From a virus: a stretch of 35,774 nt of DNA. The notes under the pieces are model-generated. The model saw only the letters and a program-made list of their open reading frames with translations, searched no databases and had not been told where the DNA came from. Both the position numbers and the translations under genes were made by a program. The stretch is from positions 1 through 35,774 of IMG/VR virus record IMGVR_UViG_3300046683_000413; one strand, 5' to 3'. How positions within the stretch are numbered: the first letter of the stretch is position 1; every line of letters starts with the position of its first letter. Below are positions 24,207 through 33,528 of the stretch, piece after piece.

Positions 24207-24443
24207 TTACCGCTGCCCTGCCTTGCGCCGGTTCTCCACATCCTCGGGACTGCCGCACCACGGCACACCCGGAGCAGCCCCGCCCACATCGCCATGCGCC
24301 GCGCACTGTGTAGAGCCAGGTGGGGCTGACTCGAACTCCGGCGGCGATACCGCACCGCCATCCGCATAACCCTTACGCAACAACGAACTGTCACCGGTCT
24401 TGCCGAACTTCAAATGCACGGGATTGGAATGCTTGTACGTCAT
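24207..24443 (-). CDS. Small virion-operon protein with YADGGAV motif
   Basis: 78 aa from ATG 24443, which has GAAGGAAAG just before it; an upstream ATG at 24470 overlaps the preceding stop (ATGA) but would translate the ribosome binding site. HLKFGKTGDSSLLRKGYADG leads into GGAVSPPEFES, the same YAxGG motif as other virion genes. The C-terminus has PGSTQCAAHG and CGSPEDV, two cysteines. Function unknown. Confidence 0.6.
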   Translation of the reverse strand: MTYKHSNPVHLKFGKTGDSSLLRKGYADGGAVSPPEFESAPPGSTQCAAHGDVGGAAPGVPWCGSPEDVENRRKAGQR

Positions 24444-24466
24444 TTGCTTTCCTTCTTCGGCTGTCG

Positions 24467-24967
24467 TCATTTTCTCACGCCGAGTGTCGCTCCTGATGTA
24501 GGGAACACGTCGCCTTGGGATGGGTTAGGTGCATAGACCGGCGTCATGGTGCCGGCCCGTTCCCGTTCGTCGGCCGCGATCTTCCGCTGGACTTCGCGGT
24601 TGCGCTCGATTTCCGCCTCGGCCTTCGCCACCATGGCTCGCCCCATCGCGACCTCGGCATCGTATTCCGCCTGCTGCCGCGGCGTGCGATGCGGTGCCGG
24701 AGTGATCTCGACCGGCTTCTCCTCGCGCATTTGCCGGATACGCTCGAGCAACTGATCGCGCGTTGCAGGCTCGAGGTTCACGTTCGAACTCGCCTGCTTG
24801 AGGTCGTCCTCCTCGATCAGGCGAGCCGCCACCTCCTGGGAGGCGCGATGGGCTTTTTGCCTTGTTTCGGCTTCGGATCTCTCGAGAGCGATGCGCGCGG
24901 ATTCGTCGCGAATTTTGGCGACCCGTTCTTCCGCCTTGATGATCGAGTCGGTTTTTTGCTGAGCCAT
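24467..24967 (-). CDS. Helical coiled-coil virion-operon protein
   Basis: 166 aa, strongly charged and helical from residue 5 to about 150 (IIKAEERVAKIRDESARIAL; AMVAKAEAEIERNREVQRKI), with a Pro-rich tail (MTPVYAPNPSQGDVFPTSGA). Could be an inner-virion or assembly protein. A scaffold role is less likely since it lies far from the capsid gene. No family recognised. Confidence 0.55.
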   Translation of the reverse strand: MAQQKTDSIIKAEERVAKIRDESARIALERSEAETRQKAHRASQEVAARLIEEDDLKQASSNVNLEPATRDQLLERIRQMREEKPVEITPAPHRTPRQQAEYDAEVAMGRAMVAKAEAEIERNREVQRKIAADERERAGTMTPVYAPNPSQGDVFPTSGATLGVRK

Positions 24968-24968
24968 C

Positions 24969-25175
24969 TTATGCAGCTCCGGTAGCTAGCGCAGCGCAAA
25001 CCCCGCCAGCCGCACGTTGATCGAGTGTCGGAGAGCCACAGACGACGCGCAGCTGCTCCCACGCACCGCCAGCCGCATACTGATTGTACGTAGTACCCGG
25101 ACCCTGAGCATCAGCATCCGATATTTGCTTGAAAACACCGCCTGCATTGTACTGGTTGAACACGATAACAGCCAT
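24969..25175 (-). CDS. Small protein with triple AGG repeat
   Basis: 68 aa. It is made of three related units: FNQYNAGGVFKQI, YNQYAAGGAWEQL and LDQRAAGGVCAAL. It belongs to the group of genes sharing the YAxGG motif and suggests that the motif is a repeat unit of its own. Strong AGGAGG before ATG 25175. Confidence 0.6.
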   Translation of the reverse strand: MAVIVFNQYNAGGVFKQISDADAQGPGTTYNQYAAGGAWEQLRVVCGSPTLDQRAAGGVCAALATGAA

Positions 25176-25184
25176 GTTGTCCTC

Positions 25185-25463
25185 CTATGGTGCCACCACC
25201 GTAAAGGCTATCGAATCGTTTTTGATATTTCCGAGATTGTCAGTCATCACCAACGACAACATCACCTGCTCGTTGACGATGCCGCCGGACAGGAAGAACA
25301 CAATCTCACGGCCCATGATCGAAATGTTGCCGACAGTGCAGGTAGCCGAATTCGATGTTATGTCGATCTGCTCGACCGTCGCGGAATTAGCCAACCAATA
25401 GTCATAATTGACTACCCAACGAATGACGTCGCCAGCTGTATGTGCCCTACTGCCCAAAATCAT
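25185..25463 (-). CDS. Small beta-rich virion-operon protein
   Basis: 92 aa with alternating strands (WVVNYDYWLANSATVEQIDI, IVFFLSGG, VMLSLVMTDNLG). It overlaps the stop of the 42-aa gene upstream. It may be a small adaptor or decoration protein. No family recognised. Confidence 0.55.
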   Translation of the reverse strand: MILGSRAHTAGDVIRWVVNYDYWLANSATVEQIDITSNSATCTVGNISIMGREIVFFLSGGIVNEQVMLSLVMTDNLGNIKNDSIAFTVVAP

Positions 25464-25575
25464 CGTCGTACGCCTCTATGATCCTACGTTCTCCCGGCAC
25501 CACGATCACACGTTCTTCGTCGTACACCAGCACTATCCTGTCCTGCTTCGGCACGACGATCGTATCCTCGCTCAC
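25447..25575 (-). CDS. 42-aa protein with repeated PxxDR/ER motif
   Basis: GTG start at 25575 overlapping the preceding stop by GTGA. The peptide repeats a V-P/Y-x-x-D/E-R unit (VVPKQDR, VYDEER, VVPGERR), a pattern known from short phage tail-cluster proteins. It is too short to assign a role, but the coupling and the repeat make it real. Confidence 0.55.
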   Translation of the reverse strand: MSEDTIVVPKQDRIVLVYDEERVIVVPGERRIIEAYDDDFGQ

Positions 25576-26876
25576 AGCAACGCTCCATAGAACGTCGTGA
25601 CGAAATTGACCGCAGCCACCGTCGTCGTAGTGGCGGAAGGCGAGAAACAATAGCACTCGTAGTAGTCGGTACCGTTGGCTTGATCGATCGTATCCACCTG
25701 AGTATACGCCGAATTCGACGTTGATTGCGCGCCATTTTGCACGATGCAGGCGCCGTTCTTGAAGAGCATGACCTGCGGAAACACGTTGTTCCGAACACCC
25801 GCCGAGAAAAACAACCCAGCCCCGAGATGCACGATCCCTGCTGCTGGCGTCCATCGAGAATTGGTCGCGTCGTACTTGTTATTGACGTCGAACACCTTGC
25901 TGGTGAACTTCATCTTGGTGTTGGTGCTGTCGGGAATGCCGGTCTGGTTCGTTGCCAGCTTGGCCCGAAATGCATCTTTCGTGGCCGGCGACGTACCAGC
26001 CGGTCCCGTGATGCCGGTCGGACCCGTCAAACCGACAGGACCGGTAAAACCAGTCGGCCCGATCTGCCCGACTTGCCCCGTCGGCCCGATATTGCCGGTC
26101 GGGCCCGTAGCGCCCAGGCCCGTAGGACCAATGCCAAACGGACCGGTATTGCCGGTCGGCCCGGTAAGACCAAGCGGCCCTGTGGGCCCAGTTCGGCCAA
26201 TCGGCCCGGTATAGCCGGTCGGCCCGTCGACGCCGTTGTAGCCATCAACACCGCGAGGCCCGGTGGCGCCGACGCCAGGACCCGTGGGACCGGTGGCGCC
26301 GGTTGTCGACGCAAATCCCGCCGGTCCTGTCGCTCCGAGGCCCGTCGGTCCGGTGGCTCCTGTCGACCCCAACGCACCTGTCAGTCCGGTCGGTCCCGTC
26401 GAGCCCACGATGCCCTGCGGTCCCGCTATTCCCGCAATGCCTTGCGGTCCCTGCGGCCCCACCACACCCTGCACCCCGGCCAGTCCCGACGCACCAGTCG
26501 GCCCCGTAAAGCTCGCCCCGGCAGGGCCAGGTGGACCGTTGGCGCCCACGAACCCGATCGGCCCTTGCGGTCCTGTAGAACCAGTCGCGCCTTGCAGCGC
26601 TGCCTGACCAGGCGCGCCCGTGGGACCGGACGGCCCAATGAGTCCGGCAGGGCCCGTAGCACCGGTTGCCGATGCGGTGCCGGGAGCACCCGTCGGTCCG
26701 ATCGGGCCCACGTCACCGAGAGCGCCAAGCGCTCCCGTAGCACCAGCAGGGCCGGTCGGGCCGCCAGCAGGACCGGTCGGACCCGGACCACCCGCCGGAC
26801 CGGACGGGCCCGCAGGCCCCGACACCACCACGACAGGGCGGGTCGCGATCGGAGCTGCGGGAGCCGGGTTGGCCAT
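25572..26876 (-). CDS. Collagen-like fibre protein with C1q-like head
   Basis: 434 aa. After the module [19 protein letters not shown], residues about 20-290 are Gly-X-Y collagen-like repeats ([10 protein letters not shown] types). The C-terminal 140 residues look like a C1q/TNF-type trimeric head: [43 protein letters not shown] and a final VTTFYGALL. Such proteins form trimeric fibres on virions and bind host surfaces. It shares its N-terminal module with two other fibre genes here. Confidence 0.75.
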   Translation of the reverse strand: MANPAPAAPIATRPVVVVSGPAGPSGPAGGPGPTGPAGGPTGPAGATGALGALGDVGPIGPTGAPGTASATGATGPAGLIGPSGPTGAPGQAALQGATGSTGPQGPIGFVGANGPPGPAGASFTGPTGASGLAGVQGVVGPQGPQGIAGIAGPQGIVGSTGPTGLTGALGSTGATGPTGLGATGPAGFASTTGATGPTGPGVGATGPRGVDGYNGVDGPTGYTGPIGRTGPTGPLGLTGPTGNTGPFGIGPTGLGATGPTGNIGPTGQVGQIGPTGFTGPVGLTGPTGITGPAGTSPATKDAFRAKLATNQTGIPDSTNTKMKFTSKVFDVNNKYDATNSRWTPAAGIVHLGAGLFFSAGVRNNVFPQVMLFKNGACIVQNGAQSTSNSAYTQVDTIDQANGTDYYECYCFSPSATTTTVAAVNFVTTFYGALL

Positions 26877-26877
26877 G

Positions 26878-27342
26878 TCAGCCTATTCTCCAAGCCGTTC
26901 CGTCGGCAAACACCGGCACCTTGTTGCTGCCACCACCAACGACGACGCTGCTGAATGTCGTAACAGTGGCGTCTGTAACAAAGTTACGGTCTCCCACCGT
27001 ACTCGCTGCCGGCAAACTAGACACCGTATTAGGTCCGCCGATCGTTCCGGTCGGACCAGTCGCTCCGATGGCTCCAGTCGGCCCAGCGACAACCGACGGC
27101 GAGCCGATCCCCGGCGGTCCGGTGTTTCCCGTCGGTCCTGTGAACGCACCAGCGCCCTGAGCACCCGTTATTCCGGTTGGCCCGGTATGACCTGTGAGCC
27201 CCTGCGGACCCGTCACGCCGGTACCTTGCGGACCAATCAAACCCGTCGGCCCGGTCGGGCCACCGGAGGGACCGGTGTGACCGCCGATGACGACGACCGG
27301 CCGAGTCTGAATTGGCGCAGGAACGCTGGGCTGTGATGTCAT
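26878..27342 (-). CDS. Short collagen-like fibre protein
   Basis: 154 aa when started at ATG 27342 (ATGA overlap with the tailspike stop). N-terminal [20 protein letters not shown], a Gly-X-Y stretch, then the compact end [20 protein letters not shown] and [12 protein letters not shown], a module found at the end of many phage tail proteins. It probably trimerises and attaches to the tailspike region. Confidence 0.7.
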   Translation of the reverse strand: MTSQPSVPAPIQTRPVVVIGGHTGPSGGPTGPTGLIGPQGTGVTGPQGLTGHTGPTGITGAQGAGAFTGPTGNTGPPGIGSPSVVAGPTGAIGATGPTGTIGGPNTVSSLPAASTVGDRNFVTDATVTTFSSVVVGGGSNKVPVFADGTAWRIG

Positions 27343-29153
27343 GACAATACCACCATCGGGTCCAAATAGTAGGTCGTGCTCGGCTTGGCGGCCCGCACCC
27401 GCGCGTGCAGATAACCCGCCATGCCGGGCTGCGGCACGGACAGCGTGGCGGTGAGCTTGAACGGCAGCCAACCTGCACCACTGCCACCACCGTTCCACGT
27501 CGAACTGTCCGACGCCACCGCAGCATTCGCTGCCAGCAAATTCGATTTGGTCGTGCTGACGATCGTGCCAATCGGGGTCAGCGATGATCCGAGATACTCG
27601 ATCTCCAACCAAATATCATCATTGTTCGGCAACGCACCCGCGTTAATCGTCCCGCACACCGTCACGACGATATTGGCGCCCGTCGTCGGGTTCCAGATGG
27701 CGTAGGGCTCGGCCTTGAACGGACGTAGCCATTGTGAATTGACCGTAGTAACGATCTTGCGGGACTGCGCCTGCCCAGTCGGGTCGGACGCACCGCCAAC
27801 GCGCGTGATCGCCGTCTCGGTCGTCTCGGTGCCCTCGTAGGCGTAGCGGGCAGATTTGTAGCCGGTGCCGCCGCTGTCGGAACGAACGAGCTGAATAGTC
27901 TGCCCGAAAGCCAGCGGCGTCGGGATCGTCATCGAGGCGTTGAGCTTGCAGTCCTTGATCAGCCAATTGCCCATCTCATAGCTGATCGGAAGCTGAATTA
28001 AGTTACCCGTCAATTGGCTGAGATCGAGCCCTTCCAAGATGACATTGCATAGACGTCCAGTTGCCGCTTGCCCGATGAAAGCCGTAGGAACCGCAGAGCC
28101 GCTTACCAGTACCGGACCGGTGTTTCGCCAGGAGAAATCCGTTACCCCGACTTCAAGGTAGTTGTTGACGTGGCCGAAGCTCACCGTGCAATTATTCCAG
28201 ATGACGACACCGGCAATAGTAGTGTTGAGCTGTATTGTCGTCGCCGTTGCTGCCGTGTTTGCAACCTTGAAAATACAGTTGTCGAAATAATAAAACGCGT
28301 TGCCGGGGGTAATTATAATAAACGAAGAGCCGGATGATTGACCTGCTCCGGCTATGAACGAGATACCGTAGATATAAATCGACCCGAGCGTCGAGTTGAA
28401 GGTCAGGCTCACTGCGCCGGTCGTCGATATCGTCGCAGTCGTCCGCAAATCCGTTGACGCAGGCGGATAGCTGCCGGAATGATTGTGGCAGATGATCCGC
28501 CCCACGGTTGCAACGCTGAGGGTCGGAGCTATCGTGATCGCCGTCGCCTGCGACTCGGCGTGGTTGTCGCCGACGTAGATCGTGTTGCCGGCCGCAAACC
28601 AGGTCGTCACGCCAGCATTGCCCAGCCGCGCGTGCGGGGCTTGACCGCCAGTGAAGTTGCCCACCACACCAAGGCAAGTCCATGTGACCGTGCTGTCCGT
28701 CTGTGTTGTGCCAGCAGTGTTGTTCGCCCAAGCTGGCTCTGATGCGCCCGTGCTCCCCGCTGTGCTGCATATCCAGTAGCTCGCGCCGTTGTTGCGCTGG
28801 ATGATCGCGCCCAGCGTGACGGCAGAGTTTATTGCTTTGGCCGCCGCCCAGGTCGGTGTGTTGGTCAGATCGCCATTGACCGCCGACGCGCCGGTGCATT
28901 CCTGCCACGTGGCGGTTCCGTCCGTCGTCTTGGCGCCACGGGTCAGCACCCAAGTCGCGTCGGTGACGTTCCCGGTCGTGCCCGCAGCGACACAAACAAA
29001 CACCCGCTCGCTACCGACCGCAGGGGCCGTGAACTGGCGGACCAATTGACCTGCTGCTACTGCGGCATTCTGCGGACGCTTAGCAACGGCGTAGTGACCG
29101 GTTGTTGATTGGTCACCTGCGTTGCAGTACCAGCACTGATCATAGAAGGCCAC
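27339..29153 (-). CDS. Tailspike-like beta-helix protein (604 aa)
   Basis: 604 aa with GTG start 29153. The N-terminal part has two repeats of the type [12 protein letters not shown] and [11 protein letters not shown] (small Ig-like or carbohydrate-binding units). From about residue 190 to 400 there are runs of short strands and Asn/Thr ladders ([32 protein letters not shown]), as in right-handed beta-helix tailspikes. The C-terminal end is a beta domain. It is probably the receptor-binding or polysaccharide-degrading spike, with no catalytic residues assigned. It lies among the fibre genes. Confidence 0.6.
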   Translation of the reverse strand: MAFYDQCWYCNAGDQSTTGHYAVAKRPQNAAVAAGQLVRQFTAPAVGSERVFVCVAAGTTGNVTDATWVLTRGAKTTDGTATWQECTGASAVNGDLTNTPTWAAAKAINSAVTLGAIIQRNNGASYWICSTAGSTGASEPAWANNTAGTTQTDSTVTWTCLGVVGNFTGGQAPHARLGNAGVTTWFAAGNTIYVGDNHAESQATAITIAPTLSVATVGRIICHNHSGSYPPASTDLRTTATISTTGAVSLTFNSTLGSIYIYGISFIAGAGQSSGSSFIIITPGNAFYYFDNCIFKVANTAATATTIQLNTTIAGVVIWNNCTVSFGHVNNYLEVGVTDFSWRNTGPVLVSGSAVPTAFIGQAATGRLCNVILEGLDLSQLTGNLIQLPISYEMGNWLIKDCKLNASMTIPTPLAFGQTIQLVRSDSGGTGYKSARYAYEGTETTETAITRVGGASDPTGQAQSRKIVTTVNSQWLRPFKAEPYAIWNPTTGANIVVTVCGTINAGALPNNDDIWLEIEYLGSSLTPIGTIVSTTKSNLLAANAAVASDSSTWNGGGSGAGWLPFKLTATLSVPQPGMAGYLHARVRAAKPSTTYYLDPMVVLS

Positions 29154-29156
29154 AAC

Positions 29157-29477
29157 CTAACCCCTCATTCTCTGAACGAAATCCGCCATCGACAGCGGCG
29201 GCGCGCCCTCCTGCGCTCTTATCCGGTTCTCATGGTCGTAGAGCACGGTCGTTTGCGGATCGGCTTGTGGTGGCGGTGGCTCTGGCTCCGGCACCGGCTC
29301 TGGTTCCGGCGGCGGCGTGTAAACACCATCAATGTATGTTCCGCCGATTGCCATCGGCTCGCCCGTTTCCTCGACAAGGACATGACCTGCCGGCGGTTCC
29401 CATTGTGCCGGATCGTCCAGCACGATCCGATTGTCGATGATGCCGGTCGCTTGCTCGATTACGACATAGATGCCCAT
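29157..29477 (-). CDS. Small virion protein with Pro/Glu linker
   Basis: 106 aa: IYVVIEQATGIIDNRIVLDD and GHVLVEETGEPMAIGGTYID form a small beta unit, followed by a PEPEPVPEPEPPPPQ linker and a helical tail (MADFVQRM). This resembles small proteins placed beside tail fibre genes. Possible fibre chaperone or adaptor. Confidence 0.5.
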   Translation of the reverse strand: MGIYVVIEQATGIIDNRIVLDDPAQWEPPAGHVLVEETGEPMAIGGTYIDGVYTPPPEPEPVPEPEPPPPQADPQTTVLYDHENRIRAQEGAPPLSMADFVQRMRG

Positions 29478-29489
29478 GCGGCGCTGTCC

Positions 29490-30524
29490 CTAAAATTCCG
29501 TGATCATGACGACGCCGTTGCCGCCATTGCCGCCGCCGACGGCGCCGCTGGCTTGTCCGATCGAGCCACCGCTGCCGCCGCCGCCGGCGCCGAGGGCATT
29601 GAATCCGGTGGCAAATGTTGCAGTCCATTGCTGCTGCATGGCTCCCGGCCCCAGCAAACTATTGCCGCCGGCGCCTCCGGTGAAAACGGTGCCGCCCTGG
29701 GCTGCTTGAACGCCGAATTGCCCTGGACTGCCGGGGGCGGTGAAGTCCCCGACGCAGCCGGCCAGGACGGCGCCACCACCGGGAGCCAAGCCGCTGCCGT
29801 TCGATGGGGCGCCCTTGGCGACGCAGAGCACGCCGACGCTGCTATCGCCGCCGGCAGAGCCGGCGCTGTTCGTAGTGCCGGGGCCGCCGGTGCCGCCGCC
29901 GCCCACGGTAACGGCTTGTGAGGCGCCGATCTGGGCTGCGGTGCACAATCTACGTGCATATGCTCCTGATCCGCCGCCGCCGCCGATGTCATTATAGCCG
30001 CTTTGCGCTGCGTAACCGTTGCCGCCGGCGCCGGCACCAACCATTTCGATGATGCAAGTGGTCATGCCAGCGGTAGGGGTGTAAGTGCCGCTGGCGTTGA
30101 ACATTCTGATCGCCCGCACCGAGGGGTGGCTTGCGACTGCGGCCGTGACGAACGCGGTGCTCGCGGCCTGTGTTGTGTTGGTTGCGGGCGCTGCGGTCGG
30201 TACGGTTGGGGTTCCGGTCAAGGCCGGCGATGCGAGGGGCGCGCGAGATGTATCGCTTGGATGAACGTGATCCTCGCGCGAATAGGCAGTCGCCACACCA
30301 GGAGCGGCAATATTGTCCATAAGTGGATTGATACTACTTGGCGTCGACGGTCCTGTAGGACCAACAGAACCAGCTGCACCAGACGGCCCCGTCGATCCTG
30401 TAGGACCGGCCGGACCTCCACCAAGCGTTACCCACATGCCATGCGACGTAAACGTGTAGGTCACACCTAAAAACGTGTAGGTCTGGCCAATCGTCGGATT
30501 TGCTGGGAAATCGATGCTGGCCAT
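29490..30524 (-). CDS. Glycine-rich tail fibre protein
   Basis: 344 aa from ATG 30524. Module A (MASIDFPANPTIGQTYTFLG) is shared with the next gene upstream. A short Gly-X-Y segment follows, then LASPALTGTPTVPTA with AASTAFVTAAVA, a classic tail fibre motif, and a C-terminal 150 residues made of glycine-rich loops (GAGAGGNGY, GGGGSGAYA, GGAGGNSLLG), which recall polyglycine sandwich adhesins. It is a probable receptor-binding fibre. The upstream extension of the frame is discarded because it reads through the stop of the preceding gene. Confidence 0.7.
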   Translation of the reverse strand: MASIDFPANPTIGQTYTFLGVTYTFTSHGMWVTLGGGPAGPTGSTGPSGAAGSVGPTGPSTPSSINPLMDNIAAPGVATAYSREDHVHPSDTSRAPLASPALTGTPTVPTAAPATNTTQAASTAFVTAAVASHPSVRAIRMFNASGTYTPTAGMTTCIIEMVGAGAGGNGYAAQSGYNDIGGGGGSGAYARRLCTAAQIGASQAVTVGGGGTGGPGTTNSAGSAGGDSSVGVLCVAKGAPSNGSGLAPGGGAVLAGCVGDFTAPGSPGQFGVQAAQGGTVFTGGAGGNSLLGPGAMQQQWTATFATGFNALGAGGGGSGGSIGQASGAVGGGNGGNGVVMITEF

Positions 30525-31135
30525 CACACCCACCATCCAGGACAAAGCAACGTCACTGCCGCCATTGGACCTGTCGATCCAACCGGTCCCGTCGGTCCAA
30601 GCGAACCAGCCGTTCCCGTTGCTCCTGCCATTCCAGTCGGCCCAGCCAACGACGGCGCCACCTGCACCCACTGCGAAGAGCTGGTAGTAGCAACATAGAC
30701 CGCCAGCACACCCCCCGTGAGATCATACCAGAAATAGCCCGGCGGCACCGACGTTGGTGGAGGTGGCACCGATGCGGTGTAACCAACTCCCATTGCACCC
30801 GTAATTCCCGTCGATCCGGTAGGACCCGTGCTTCCAACTGCGCCTGGCGCACCGACACCTCCCGGCGACCCAGCAGCTCCCGTCGGACCTGTTGCGCCCG
30901 CGCCGCCCGTACCAGCCCCACCTGTGCCCGCCGGGCCGGCAGCTCCCGTCGGACCTGTCGGTCCCAATCCTCCAGGCCCGGTAGGACCTGACACACCAGT
31001 AGGACCGGAAGGCCCAGGCGGACCAGATGTCACCTGCACCACCCACACACCTCGTGATGTGTAGGTATAGGTCACGCTATTGTACGTGTAAGTCTGGCCA
31101 ATGGATGGAGAGTTGGGGAAATCGATGTTAGCCAT
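30524..31135 (-). CDS. Collagen-like fibre protein with module A
   Basis: 203 aa. Module A ([20 protein letters not shown]), Gly-X-Y repeats, then GYFWYDLTGGVLAVYVATTS and SSQWVQVAPSLAGPTG, ending in VTLLCPGWWV. The C-terminal part matches that of the next gene upstream, so the two are duplicates. TGATG overlaps join it to both neighbours. Confidence 0.7.
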   Translation of the reverse strand: MANIDFPNSPSIGQTYTYNSVTYTYTSRGVWVVQVTSGPPGPSGPTGVSGPTGPGGLGPTGPTGAAGPAGTGGAGTGGAGATGPTGAAGSPGGVGAPGAVGSTGPTGSTGITGAMGVGYTASVPPPPTSVPPGYFWYDLTGGVLAVYVATTSSSQWVQVAPSLAGPTGMAGATGTAGSLGPTGPVGSTGPMAAVTLLCPGWWV

Positions 31136-31947
31136 CAGACCACCCACCCGCCCAAGAGCAACGTCACCGCCCCACCGCTACCGCCAATCCCAGCCGGCCC
31201 CGTCGGCCCAGCCAGCGGCGGCGCCACCTGCACCCACTGCGTGGAATTGCCATCGTCGACCCAGATCGACAGGATGCCGGTCGTCAGATCGTACCAAAGA
31301 TAGCCAGGCGTCGGCGATGCCGGCGGCGTGCTCGAGCCCGTGTAACCACCGCCGCCGCTGCCACCACCGCTTCCCGCGGCTCCTGTAGGGCCCGTGGCGC
31401 CAGTGTTGGCAGCCGATCCGCCAGGGCCCGCAGGACCTACCGGCCCTTGTGCTCCCGCCGACCCGGGAAGGCCCGTCGGCCCAATAGGACCCGTCGTACC
31501 AGCCGCACCCGCCGGCCCGGTCGCGCCCGTGTTGACGGCAGATCCAGAAACACCGGTTGGCCCAGTCTGACCCACGCGCCCTGTCGGACCAGTGGCGCCT
31601 GTCGCACCGGTCGCAGACGCCGTACCCGGCGCGCCCGTAGGGCCCGTAGAGCCCGTGAGCCCAAGCCCGCTGGCACCCGTGGCGCCCGTCGGCCCAAGCG
31701 TTCCAACACCCACCGGGCCCGTAACGCCGATCGATCCCGTCGGGCCTGTGATTGCTAGCCCGGTCGGCCCGATTGATCCGGTCGGTCCAGTGAACGCGCC
31801 TAGTCCGGTAGGCCCGGTAGCTGCCGCTCCAGTAGGGCCTGTCGGACCGGTGCCGCCTGTGGGACCACCAGCCGGGCCCGTATGCCCACCCACGACCACA
31901 ACGGGGCGTGTCGACACGATAGCCGGTTCGTTCTTTATAACCGCCAC
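31135..31947 (-). CDS. Collagen-like fibre protein with module B
   Basis: 270 aa from GTG 31947. Module B ([20 protein letters not shown]) leads into a long Gly-X-Y region and then [20 protein letters not shown] and [14 protein letters not shown], ending GGWVV. It has the same C-terminal unit as the gene downstream of it, but a different N-terminal module. Confidence 0.7.
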   Translation of the reverse strand: MAVIKNEPAIVSTRPVVVVGGHTGPAGGPTGGTGPTGPTGAAATGPTGLGAFTGPTGSIGPTGLAITGPTGSIGVTGPVGVGTLGPTGATGASGLGLTGSTGPTGAPGTASATGATGATGPTGRVGQTGPTGVSGSAVNTGATGPAGAAGTTGPIGPTGLPGSAGAQGPVGPAGPGGSAANTGATGPTGAAGSGGGSGGGGYTGSSTPPASPTPGYLWYDLTTGILSIWVDDGNSTQWVQVAPPLAGPTGPAGIGGSGGAVTLLLGGWVV

Positions 31948-31959
31948 CGTGTCACCTCG

Positions 31960-32334
31960 TCAGGGGTACGTAATTCCTTGTACGATTTTTACGGTTCCGT
32001 GCATGAACGGCCAACGGACCCCATAAGAATCAATCATCACGAGATCGTAGAAGTAAGTTCCAGGATCGAGACTGTCCTGGATGTCAGCAGCGGTTACGTT
32101 GAAGTGTATGACCCGCTGTACGACGTCATCGGTTATGATCCGCCCGTTGGCGGTCGTGAGCGACAGCAACGGTGTCTTGTCGTAAGCGTTCAGCTGCACG
32201 TCCATCTCAAATGTGCAGCCAGTAAGTGTCCACGTCAGATCGTCGGGATCGTCGAACTGGTAGGCGTCGCTCCAACTGCCGTTGTTGTCGACGACCATGG
32301 GCTCATATGCCGAAGTAACGCTATGCTTGTTCAT
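31960..32334 (-). CDS. Small beta-rich virion protein
   Basis: 124 aa. The central part (LTWTLTGCTFEMDVQL, GTYFYDLVMIDSYG, GTVKIVQGITYP) is a pattern I associate with short phage proteins next to head or tail fibre genes. It may be a small structural decoration. The ribosome binding site is weak. Confidence 0.6.
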   Translation of the reverse strand: MNKHSVTSAYEPMVVDNNGSWSDAYQFDDPDDLTWTLTGCTFEMDVQLNAYDKTPLLSLTTANGRIITDDVVQRVIHFNVTAADIQDSLDPGTYFYDLVMIDSYGVRWPFMHGTVKIVQGITYP

Positions 32335-32338
32335 GGCG

Positions 32339-32992
32339 CTATCTCAACGGCGTTGGTGTCGGATTGACGTTGTACGTGCTCATGCCGCGCTTCTGACCCG
32401 TCACCCGGAACTGCTGCGGATAGGCCCAGGCCTGCGAGCCAACGGTATTCGCCCGCATCATCGCCACCCGCGCCCGCGCGATCTTATCGCGGAACCTGGT
32501 CAGATGGAATTGCGCCAACGTAGGGTTGGAATAGCTCTGCCCCGGCTGCAGCATCATGTTGCCGAGAATGCCGTTGAGAATCGCCTGACCGTGCGCTGGC
32601 AGCACCCAATCCGGAATATGCGGCGGCACGCATTCCAGCGGATCGGTCACGTTCTTGACGACGATGGCCGTCATCGGCTGTGTGTTCGTATACGGATAAA
32701 GAAAATGCACCGTCCCGATCACCGGCATGACCGCAGATTGCGGTACGTTGTTCTGATCCAGTACACCGTACAGCCGCAATATCCGGCCAGTCGACGGATG
32801 CAGCGGATAGTCCAGCAACTCCGGTATCACCGTTATGCCGATGTTCTCCTGCCAGCAATTCGAGTCATTGAAAAATTCATCCAGCACATCGAACAGCTGC
32901 GCCTGCATGGCGGCCTGCGAGGCCCCCATCAACGCAGTGTCCGCCTGTCCGAGAATTTTAACCCAGTAGCCCGCAAGGTTGGATTTGCTCAT
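32339..32992 (-). CDS. Neck or tail completion protein
   Basis: 217 aa, started at ATG 32992 with an ATGA overlap on the upstream stop. LFDVLDEFFNDSNCWQENIG and LRLYGVLDQNNVPQSAVMPV are typical of a conserved phage structural protein found two genes after the capsid gene in this type of head-neck order. It is probably part of the neck or tail connection. The exact role is inferred from position. Confidence 0.55.
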   Translation of the reverse strand: MSKSNLAGYWVKILGQADTALMGASQAAMQAQLFDVLDEFFNDSNCWQENIGITVIPELLDYPLHPSTGRILRLYGVLDQNNVPQSAVMPVIGTVHFLYPYTNTQPMTAIVVKNVTDPLECVPPHIPDWVLPAHGQAILNGILGNMMLQPGQSYSNPTLAQFHLTRFRDKIARARVAMMRANTVGSQAWAYPQQFRVTGQKRGMSTYNVNPTPTPLR

Positions 32993-33441
32993 TGTCCTTG
33001 TTGTCCTCCGCCTGGCCCTGAACCACCGGCCACGCCAGGCAACGCACGGCCGACCAGTCCGGCGCTGAACAGCGCGAAATATGAAGTCGCCCGGCTGTCC
33101 TGGACGTCCTCTTGATCGCGTTCCAGCGCGTGCGCGCACAGCCCGTGCAGGATCGCCAACCGGAACTGCGGCTCCATGTCGACGTAGGTGTCATCCACCT
33201 CAGTGAACGCCTGCGTCTGCCCGCGCGTCTGCATGTTAAAGATGAACAGATCAGTGCGCAGCCGCCGTGCTTCCAGCAGAGTGACATTTAGAGACGTCAG
33301 CAAGGAAGCGTCGTCATACCGATAAGGCGAAATGATATCCTGCAAGAGCGTGCGCGCGGCGGCAACGTAATCGGCGACAGTGGCAAGCGTCGGCTGATCG
33401 CGGTCGCTGAAATTCCCGAAATAACTTGCGCTAGTCGGCAT
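32989..33441 (-). CDS. Head-tail adaptor-like protein
   Basis: 150 aa from ATG 33441 behind GGAGAAG. ADYVAAARTLLQDIISPYRY, LLTSLNVTLLEARRLRTDLF and LAILHGLCAHALER form helices like those of small adaptor or gp4-type head-completion proteins. It is the first gene after the capsid gene, the usual position of such adaptors. Gly-rich C-terminal tail. Confidence 0.6.
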   Translation of the reverse strand: MPTSASYFGNFSDRDQPTLATVADYVAAARTLLQDIISPYRYDDASLLTSLNVTLLEARRLRTDLFIFNMQTRGQTQAFTEVDDTYVDMEPQFRLAILHGLCAHALERDQEDVQDSRATSYFALFSAGLVGRALPGVAGGSGPGGGQQGQ

Positions 33442-33482
33442 GGGGCTTCTCCAGAGACGGCCACACACATGGAACTAACATT

Positions 33483-33515
33483 TATACAAAGGGGGCTGTA
33501 AACCCCCTCTGTATA
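33483..33515. terminator. Strong stem-loop after the capsid gene
   Basis: TATACAAAGGGGG pairs with CCCCCTCTGTATA around a short loop, one or two bases mismatched in the stem. The leftward reading ends in CCCCCTTTGTATA, a weak T-run. It sits between the capsid stop (33529) and the adaptor start (33441), and would lower read-through so that capsid mRNA is made in excess. Symmetric, so it could act in both directions. Confidence 0.7.
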
Positions 33516-33528
33516 CAATGAGCGTACC

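Larger units (their letters stand above)
24153..24481 (-). repeat. 17-bp direct repeat flanking the 78-aa gene
   Basis: CGTCATTTTCTCACGCC occurs at 24153-24169, right after the HNH stop, and again exactly at 24465-24481, at the junction of two virion genes. On the leftward strand both encode a VGVRK or LGVRK end followed by ATGACG. An exact 17-mer by chance is very unlikely, so one copy is probably a relic of a duplication or insertion event. Confidence 0.7.

Noticed and set aside
25725-26954. Long rightward frames with Arg/Gly or Pro/Val repeats opposite the fibre genes
   Set aside because: They are shadows of Gly-X-Y coding on the other strand; repeats on one strand force open frames on the other.
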